Position numbers and translations under genes: made by a program
Notes under the pieces: generated by a model
What the model was told of the DNA's origin: nothing
Databases searched by the model: none
The model's input: the letters and a program-made list of their open reading frames with translations, nothing else
From: Dipylidium caninum
Lineage: Eukaryota > Platyhelminthes > Cestoda > Cyclophyllidea > Dipylidiidae
DNA: 64,000 nt
Direction of reading: 5' to 3'
Assembly: GCA_017562135.1 (NCBI GenBank)
Contig: QEYB01001355.1
Span: 496,001 to 560,000, forward strand
In this document: positions 58,401 to 64,000 of the stretch, piece after piece
How positions within the stretch are numbered: position 1 is the stretch's first letter
Layout: the number at the start of each line of letters is the position of its first letter

Positions 58401-61400
58401 CGAAGTTGATTAGAATTAGCGCAACCCGTCGACTGAGCGCACTCGCATCGAATGTAATAAAGCTTTTTACAACATTTTCAATTTTAAACTCTAATTAAAG
58501 TGAAAATGGGACCGACAAAGTGTCCCCATACAGGAAATTAAGAAAATTTAAACTCTCACTTAAGGATAGGTGGAAGAAATGGTGACTGAAATATGTTCGC
58601 TCCAAATGGCGCCTTAAGACGACATTCCCAGTAAATAAAGCCATTAATTCTACAAAATTGACAAGTTAATTCTACCCCCCAAAGGCGGCAATGCACAAAA
58701 TGTGTTAAATTATTCCATGTAAGTCTTGCTATAAATGTCTCCTGATGAGAATAAAACCAAATGCACCGAATTAGAGGAAGGCAAGTAAGCATCAACGTCG
58801 GTGAACACGGGTTCCCGTCGAAGGAAACGATGAGCGTCAAGCGTGCTGTGTCGACGCGACAAAACGTATTATAAGTAAGGAGGAGGCAGAGGGGAGAAGG
58901 TCTCGACGAAAGCGGTGGCCTCCGCACTAGACGGGAGTGGAGAGAGAGACGGCAGTAGTGTGCGCCAGGACTTACATGAACTTCTGCCTGTCGATACGCC
59001 AATTTGGTGCAAAGATTTCATCTCGAAGGACAAGGAATTGGGAGAGAATGTGTAGGTAGGAGCTCTCGGTGTTGACCAGCTCCTCCAACACCAGAAGAAT
59101 CATTGACCGTGCCTGGCCCACCTCCGCCTTCGCATTCACCGTCTGTGCATTGAAAGGGGCGGCGTCGTCGCCGCAGAGGGTCGCACCAGTCGCATTGGGG
59201 TGGCAGATCCGGTGGCCGCAGGGCGCGCCAACCCCTCGGGACCTGCCACTCCCGTAGGGGATGCAAGGGCCGCCTAAACTGCTGCAAGACGAAGCCGACG
59301 ACGACGTGCCCGCGGTATCCATGGTCCAGAGCTGCGGCTTTAGGCACTTGGGAGAACATTTGCCCGCACCTGTAGGACAAATGTTCAAGGGAGTTACCTC
59401 TGCTCCCATCTGACCGTCACATTAGAACTCGCCTCAAGGACTTTCCAGTTGTCTTTGGTGGAAAATTCATTGCATGCAACTGCAATAACCTAGAGATAAC
59501 GGAGATGAAGGGAATCTCTGCCGAATAAATGGTGGAGGAGAGGAGGAGGAGGACTCAGGAGGAAGAGGTCAGAGGAGTGGCGGCGTTCCTGACACGGCTT
59601 CCATCCTTCACTTATGGTCGGTATCAACATAAAACTAAGTTGGGAATGTAATAAATCACCTGAAATCTTCATCGTGATTAATAGTCTCGGCCTCGCGGTG
59701 GACAGAATTCCGAGGCAATAATTTCATTCCAAAGACGAGATCCATGCCCAACAAATACTATCACCTAGGCCCCCTAGTTGGGTCGAGTTAATGCGATCTT
59801 GAACCAGAGGGGAAAAGGCGTTTCACTTGAACTCCCGACGATCTGCCCGCAGAAGTGGAGGAGAGCACCAACGACTCTGTCACGGCTATTCGCTCTGTGA
59901 GCGAGAATAAACACCCGTTCCAGTTTGTGTGACCTCGACTAACTGCAACAGTCGGGTGTGGTAAACAGGCGACGCTGAGGAAGAGTGCACTTTCCAAGTG
60001 GAAGCCTCACTCTGGAGCGTGGAACCTCCTTTGCGCACATGGTTACCCGTGCCCAAGTGCAATTTTTTGCCGAAATGTGGGTGTTCAAATAGGGCTTCAA
60101 AAAGGGTTCTTCTCTCGCACTCCTACCGCATTCTGCCATCCACCGGCTCTCTGTTTGCTGACCCGAGATAGGAAAAAGGCCTTTCGACACAGATAGGCGA
60201 AATAGTTTGACAGTGACAGAAGACAGTGTCTATTCTACTAAGGCCGGAGAGCATGTAAGACAATTTTTCCTCCACTAATTTATATCCTTTTTAATCAAAA
60301 TGAACTCATGCGGTAAGTGTCATAAATAAGTTAAGGGCGGGGAAGTTTAATACAGGTGAAACAATAATTTTGTGAGTGCAAAAAAAACATTTGGGTATGT
60401 AAGAGAAGGAAGGAAGCGGTTAGAAGGTAATACTTCGAGGGGCGATGAGTAGAGCACAGATTTTTGTGCACACACTTAGCTGGAGGGAATTCTTGGGTGA
60501 AAAGCACCATCTGTAGCGTTGGTGAGAGCGTCATGCCTTTAGCCAGGGGGATGGCAGATGCCAGTGAAGAGGGGCATCGCTGAACTCACTCGAGTTAGGC
60601 GCCAGAGGATCCGAGTCTGAGTGGACCCTCGTCCTGAGGACCTGCGACTGCACACCGCTCCTTCCGCACTCGTTCACCTTCGTCTCCTGCGTCTTACGCA
60701 TTGTCAGACTGGGGATTTTCACCCGTGGCATCATTGATACCAACTCGGTGTTCTAATGAAATACCAAAGAGGGATTATCCTGGGTAGGTGGTAGCTTCTA
60801 CAGTTGAAACAGAATGACTTGACACAAGGGGGCGAGCACATTTCGATGAAGTAGGACGAAAGACGCGGAAATAAGGCACTAGGAGCCTGCTAATGGAATG
60901 CCATCTCAAGGCGAGTCGAAAACACCTTCTGGACTCGTTTTGACACCGCCACGAATCAGTCATACTTATTTCACATATTTTCGTATTCATTTTACATGAT
61001 TCATGTGACAGCGCCAGCACAGACGTCTTCTGTGGACGCAGGCGGTTTAACTGCCTTCTTTTGGTTACGGACAAAATCCTACACCAAATAGACTCTCTTT
61101 CCTATGACGCAATGTGCAATGATGGCGTAAACCATGCTGGCATTTTGTTACACTTCTCCCCCGAGTTTACCCATTTCGTTAGGACTTCTACAAATGGGCA
61201 AGATTCTCCCTGTCTGCAGTGAAACGCGATGGTGGACAAAACGACCCGAAGGATAACACGGCATCGAGTGTACATCTGGCTCTGGCGATGGTCCACCCCT
61301 CTAGTTATCCCGAAAATGCAGTCTGGCAGTCGCCTTGCCCCGCGTCCTCCTCTCACAATGTGTCCCTCGAGGTCAGCACGTCTTTTCCCAGACTTGCCCA

Positions 61401-62532
61401 GAGGTGAATTGGATGTCGCTCACCTTAAAGAAATTATACCTGCTTTGGGCATTCTCCGGTTGAATGGGAATGTTAATCGGTGAGTCAGAGTGTGCTGTCG
61501 TTCCCACGGAAACGGATCTCAGACCCTGTCTCCACGTTGGAAGGGGAGAAACAGCATCTACGAGGAAGAGGACAGAAAAGAACGAGACCCACCTTCAGAC
61601 ATTGTTCCTACAAATAATTAGGTCAAATTCCTAACTAAAAATACTATTCAACGCCTTTTTAAGATGCATCTTTCATTAGGAGTATGCTTAAAAATATCAA
61701 GGTGCTTCCATCGAAAGGTCTGTGAAGTAAAAATTATAGTAAAGTTTCGAAAATTAGTACTTTCAGCAAACGAACCTATACCCAGAGTCGGGACTTTAGT
61801 GAACAACTGTGGTCTGCCTAAGCATAATTCCAGTTCGTATTCCACGAGAGTGAACTGTGAATCCTTAAATTTTTTAAAATAATTAAACCACTCTAATTAC
61901 CCCTCCAGCCCCACTTTGGCCTCAAAAAGGCGTGAGCGAACGAAACAGGAAATGAAGAATGGCTGCTTTGCTAAACTGAGATTTTCTCTTCTCCTCCTCC
62001 TCCTCCTCCTCCTCCTCCTTCACTTGCTCTCTTCTCCTATTTCTACGTGCACTTTTTTTCACATATTTCCCTTTGCATTTTAAATCAACACACAAACATT
62101 AATGCAACTACTAACACATGAGTCTGGGCTTTGAAAAAATAATGCCAATTTCATCCAAATCCAAATGAGCTGAGAGTAGGGAGAGGTGATGTTTATGTGA
62201 TGCGCCTGCATGTACATCGAGCAGGAATTCCTCGCCAAGCCGCTTTAGCTATTTCACCGCGAATAAACAAGGGGGCGGGAGAAGAACTCACCTTCTGAGA
62301 GAGACGCCGGCCCCTCAACTAGGGGCATCAGCGTGACACTCTCCTTCTCGACCGGCGTGGAGGACGTGAGTAGGGAATTGACATCCTCAAAGCGCTCCCT
62401 CCCCATCGTGTACTTCGAGACCCTCCGAGGGTACTGCTCCGTGAGGGTTACCTCGCTCGGCCTGAACGAGTGCTTCCTACACAACATGCACACGTTTGAT
62501 TTGTAGCCTTCTCTCTGAACCGCTATTTTCAT
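49155..62532 (-). CDS. Rho guanine-nucleotide exchange factor, DH domain (multi-exon gene)
   Basis: DH (Dbl homology) domains catalyse GDP/GTP exchange on Rho-family GTPases at the membrane or cytoskeleton. The DH start (MILLVLEELVNTESSYLHIL) is in exon 59.4-58.976 kb; exon 56741-55671 supplies LFPAAVDDLCNLHRESYEAM and the diagnostic TAYLLAPVQRLPRYLLLIRK. The two exons join in frame (phase 2), as does the next (55601-55313). Other candidate exons: 62532-62292, 60752-60698, 51548-51391, 51358-51240, 51203-50857, 50600-50356, 50251-50112 and terminal 49467-49155. The 51.5-50.1 kb set is phase-consistent, but its linkage to the DH exons across 55.3-51.5 kb is inferred; it could be a separate gene. 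A PH domain normally follows DH. I only see a hint of one at 54.96 kb (KWLICSSDMM), in a frame that soon stops. The subfamily is not assigned. Confidence 0.72.
50112..50600 (-). CDS. Tentative exons following the acidic region
   Basis: Exon 50600-50356 continues the previous exon in phase 2 and ends at a strong donor (GTTG|GTGAGT); it contains RVTVVVPNGLVARLMWGEKV. Exon 50251-50112 then joins in phase 1 (PNGMNLPLIMWEKWQSTQRT). The opposite strand also offers open frames with acceptable splice sites over the same bases, so strand is not certain. Confidence 0.4.
50857..51548 (-). CDS. Three linked exons of a Ser-rich, acidic region (probable Rho GEF C-terminal part)
   Basis: Exons 51548-51391, 51358-51240 and 51203-50857 are separated by introns of 32 and 36 nt and close in phase at both junctions. 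They encode KSDSDSGVHTQTEGE, VGRRRGSYTFRDCDDNNQ, YRPQSLYDRHRGDNGCHMLV, a long Ser/Thr run and a Glu-rich acidic stretch ending VEMEVR before the donor GTTAG|GTAAGA. A single TQT is present, but without other support I attach no meaning to it. Whether these belong to the DH-containing transcript is not shown. Confidence 0.6.
53837..53890. repeat. Short tandem duplication, unit about 26 bp
   Basis: The unit containing ggcgagataaaactcagaca occurs twice in direct succession without obvious differences, suggesting a recent local duplication in presumed intron sequence. Confidence 0.85.
55313..55601 (-). CDS. Rho GEF exon after the DH domain
   Basis: The acceptor tgactttcgtag joins the DH exon in phase 2, giving RRSQSIVDGKRKKIRSSSG and then FWARLKRLRLAFSLN. 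A likely donor is ATCGGC|GTAAGA at 55313. If it is not used, the frame runs on to a stop at 55178. The product is basic and Ser-rich (RRTASSLER in the read-through version), like a phosphorylated linker. The plus strand is also open here; phase agreement with the DH exon decides for minus. Confidence 0.72.
55671..56741 (-). CDS. Rho GEF exon: DH core with large insert
   Basis: The acceptor cccgtcaag places IRLFPAAVDDLCNLHRES directly after the previous exon's DRQKFM, restoring a normal DH order. Next comes an insert of roughly 100 residues (Gly/Ser/Pro/Arg-rich, including SASGGCVGAGESGAGCGRSG), then KLYARYLSEFSGAMQMLNRM, LRKHLKQLQSHPACE and the signature LLAPVQRLPRYLLLIRKMIQ. After the DH domain lie a Gly run and an acidic tail. 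The 1,071-nt exon ends at CGCCG|GTAGGT, in phase with the next one. The insert within the DH domain is the unusual point. Confidence 0.88.
57070..58070 (-). mobile_element. Degenerate mariner-family transposon in a Rho GEF intron
   Basis: The minus strand from about 57,915 encodes the N-terminal DNA-binding part of a mariner transposase: VHLRCRILHEFQRGGKASKA (first HTH), ENLERGDFHPSDEP (the family's F..GDFDLSDEPRSGRP block) and, in another frame, EIAEKLSSPHQTTLDHI (second HTH). Further decayed pieces follow toward 57,300: LYKIEPFWNRMTTGHEKCIV, matching the family's F..RIVTGDEKW catalytic block, and LLMWWHIRGI. Several stops and frameshifts make it inactive. It shares long stretches with the relic at 20.06-21.40 kb, including the right-end string gacactgtctcttcacac. 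It lies between the two DH exons. Confidence 0.85.
58976..59400 (-). CDS. Rho GEF exon: N-terminal part of the DH domain
   Basis: After a Cys/Ser/Gly-rich linker (including GTSSSASSCSSLGGPCIPYG), the frame gives AEVGQARSMILLVLEELVNT and SSYLHILSQFLVLRDEIF, the first DH helix with its invariant E-x-T/S-E-x-x-Y-type pattern. The donor AAGTTCAT|GTAAGT is excellent. The 5' boundary is unresolved: the candidate acceptors agcagag near 59,397 and cctacag near 59,370 do not both close phase with the upstream exon. Confidence 0.82.
61990..62019. repeat. (CTC)n microsatellite
   Basis: A CTC trinucleotide run of about ten units lies between candidate Rho GEF exons. Confidence 0.95.
62292..62532 (-). 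CDS. Candidate first exon of the Rho GEF gene
   Basis: From the ATG at 62532 an 80-codon frame runs to a strong donor (TCAGAAG|GTGAGT). It encodes MKIAVQREGYKSNVCMLCRK, then EQYPRRVSKYTMGRERF and VEKESVTLMPLVEGP. It joins exon 60752-60698 in phase 1, and that small exon ends at a strong GC|GTAAGA donor. I recognise no domain; the CMLC...H spacing might be part of a zinc-binding site. Assignment to the Rho GEF gene rests on strand, position and phase of the first junction only. Confidence 0.5.
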
Positions 62533-62569
62533 CTTAAAATTTGCAAAACTCAATATCAATGTGGGTTTT

Positions 62570-62776
62570 CTATGCGTTGGCAGGGAGCTTCATGTCAAAA
62601 TGAGGTCCCATATGAGGATTTGCATCATGCTTTTCAATGGGGATTCCGTAATGACTGGTATCATTCGAGGAAGATTTTGAGTGAAGCATAAGAAAAGCGG
62701 ACATGTTCTGAAAAGAGTAAACTTCACTTATCCATCTGTCACCGTATATCAAGGTTTGCAGTGCTTTATGATCCAT
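62570..62776 (-). other. Small open frame upstream of the Rho GEF start
   Basis: A 68-codon ATG-to-stop frame ends about 38 nt before the ATG of the candidate first Rho GEF exon. It reads MDHKALQTLIYGDRWISEVY, later NDTSHYGIPIEKHDANPHMG, and is unusually even in composition for AT-rich DNA. A consensus-like acceptor (actcttttcag) lies inside it, so the 3' part could also be an exon. It may be an upstream ORF, a terminal exon of another minus-strand gene, or chance. Confidence 0.25.
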
Positions 62777-63710
62777 ACATAAACTGTCTACTATGCAATA
62801 ATTTACCCAAAATACCTATGATTGCCGTAATCACAGAAAGTCGCACAATTTATCAACAGTCTTGCGTAATGTTATGGCATTGTGTAAATGATTAGGTAAT
62901 GTTTATTGTGTCTATAACATTCGGACTACTTTCTCGTTTCAAAATTTGGTCTATGGAAATTTTTGAGTAACAAGAGATGAGGCCAAGTCACTGGTAAAAT
63001 TATTTTAAAGACTGGGACAAGAAGATTAAGCAAACTACTTGTCTCCGCCTTCAATTGTCGTTTCAAATAATTGTAATTTACTCTTCGCCGTGGTTGTTCA
63101 CTCTCAGCCTCAGAAAAGGATGTCTACGAGACTTATCAGTTAAACTGTCTCTCTAAGACAAGTTTCACCCGAATTACATGCAAAGTATCGCAAGGATTTT
63201 TGGCATGTTTTTTCGGGAAGCACGCTAATGCGAATGATGTTGATGAGCAAAGTTTAATTCAAAACTTTAGAAAAGTAGTAGCTGCACCTAAGAACAATTT
63301 TGGAACCATCATGATCAGAGAAAAAAACCTAAAGACTACTAAATTTAGCCATAGGAACTTACAATCCAGGGGGAAGGTTTCAAAAACCTGATTTTCACTT
63401 TAAACCAGGTGACATCATATCGAGATATTTAACCTGAAAACTACTAAATACCAATCAAACGCGCTTAAATGAAGTAGCCTATCTTCAAATCCAACCTTAA
63501 TAAAATTTTATCATATATATTATGCGACCTACAGCAAGATTTACATCACAGCGGACACCAAATCACAGTTTTGTAAAGGATAATTAATCCGTTCTGAGGA
63601 TACGCTACTTTCTTAATGTTTTACCTTCATTTTTCGGGGGGAATTCAACAATACAGAAGAGGACCAGTAAGTTGCTTGGCATGTGTGTGTGTGCATTTTA
63701 GTTCCAAAAC
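62777..63710. other. Gene-free AT-rich stretch
   Basis: I see no coding exon in this interval. It separates the minus-strand frame ending at 63711 from the upstream side of the Rho GEF gene and should hold that gene's promoter. A short plus-strand open frame at 63.20-63.39 kb has no recognisable content. Confidence 0.4.
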
Positions 63711-64000
63711 CTAGTCGACATACGTGAATACAGGATGACCATCACTAGAAGTAACTCCAACACTTGGGATTTTCATTTGAATTTGAGTCTTTTCGACGGG
63801 GTCCAAAGCTTTAAGGCAATGTAAGAGACTCTTTTTCTGGTGTGGCGTTAGCTTTTCCAAATCTTCTACGCGTTGGGATACCACTAAAGGCACCTCGAAG
63901 CGCGGCTGGGCATCGTTTCCGTTAATCCTGGGCTCAACCAAAACCTCGCTCAGGCCAGTGAATCGTTGCCACAGTTGTTGGTTAGACTGCTCCAAACGCT
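63711..64000 (-). CDS. C-terminal exon of an unidentified gene (partial)
   Basis: An open minus-strand frame enters from the window edge and stops at 63711. It contains RLEQSNQQLWQRFTGLSEVL, FEVPLVVSQRVEDLEKLTPH, QKKSLLHCLKALDP and a C-terminus ending GHPVFTYVD. The composition is that of a soluble protein with a short helical, possibly coiled-coil, start. I do not recognise the family, and most of the gene lies beyond the window. Confidence 0.55.
   Translation of the reverse strand, partial: RLEQSNQQLWQRFTGLSEVLVEPRINGNDAQPRFEVPLVVSQRVEDLEKLTPHQKKSLLHCLKALDPVEKTQIQMKIPSVGVTSSDGHPVFTYVD

Noticed and set aside
61200..61483. Plus-strand open frame between Rho GEF exons, ending at a GTGAATTGG donor-like site
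   Set aside because: It has reasonable composition, but there is no acceptor in phase, no partner exon and no recognised domain.

Overview
The window is eukaryotic nuclear DNA. Its coding regions are broken into many exons by GT-AG introns, including a large class only about 29-46 nt long. It carries microsatellites, degenerate mariner transposon relics and AATAAA signals, and has no bacterial-type operons. Recognisable products are animal proteins: an m6A-writer subunit, an ASCIZ-type zinc-finger factor and a Rho GEF. The ultra-short intron class together with moderate GC suggests a flatworm, perhaps a tapeworm; this is an inference from architecture and not a demonstrated assignment.

Layout. 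1-12.4 kb: GC-rich sequence with simple repeats, in which I find no gene I can defend. 13.1-27.7 kb, minus strand: a virtually complete virilizer/VIRMA gene in about 27 exons, encoding roughly 1,960 residues, with a mariner relic and one copy of an unclassified repeat in its introns. 29.2-40.0 kb, minus strand: an ASCIZ/ATMIN-like gene with N-terminal C2H2 fingers and C-terminal TQT dynein-light-chain (LC8) motifs. 42.2-46.9 kb, plus strand: a multi-exon gene for an unrecognised, probably all-helical protein, divergent from the ASCIZ-like gene. 49.1-62.5 kb, minus strand: a Rho guanine-nucleotide exchange factor with a DH domain split over two exons and interrupted by a large insert, with a second mariner relic in the DH-splitting intron. 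63.7-64.0 kb, minus strand: the C-terminal exon of an unidentified gene running off the window.

The genes do not form a pathway. VIRMA is the large scaffold of the nuclear m6A methyltransferase complex, ASCIZ is a transcription factor in feedback with LC8, and the Rho GEF acts on cytoskeletal GTPases. Exon boundaries come from reading splice sites, codon phase and remembered family similarity, with no alignment. VIRMA and ASCIZ boundaries are mostly phase-consistent. Those of the plus-strand gene and of the Rho GEF outside the DH region are tentative.
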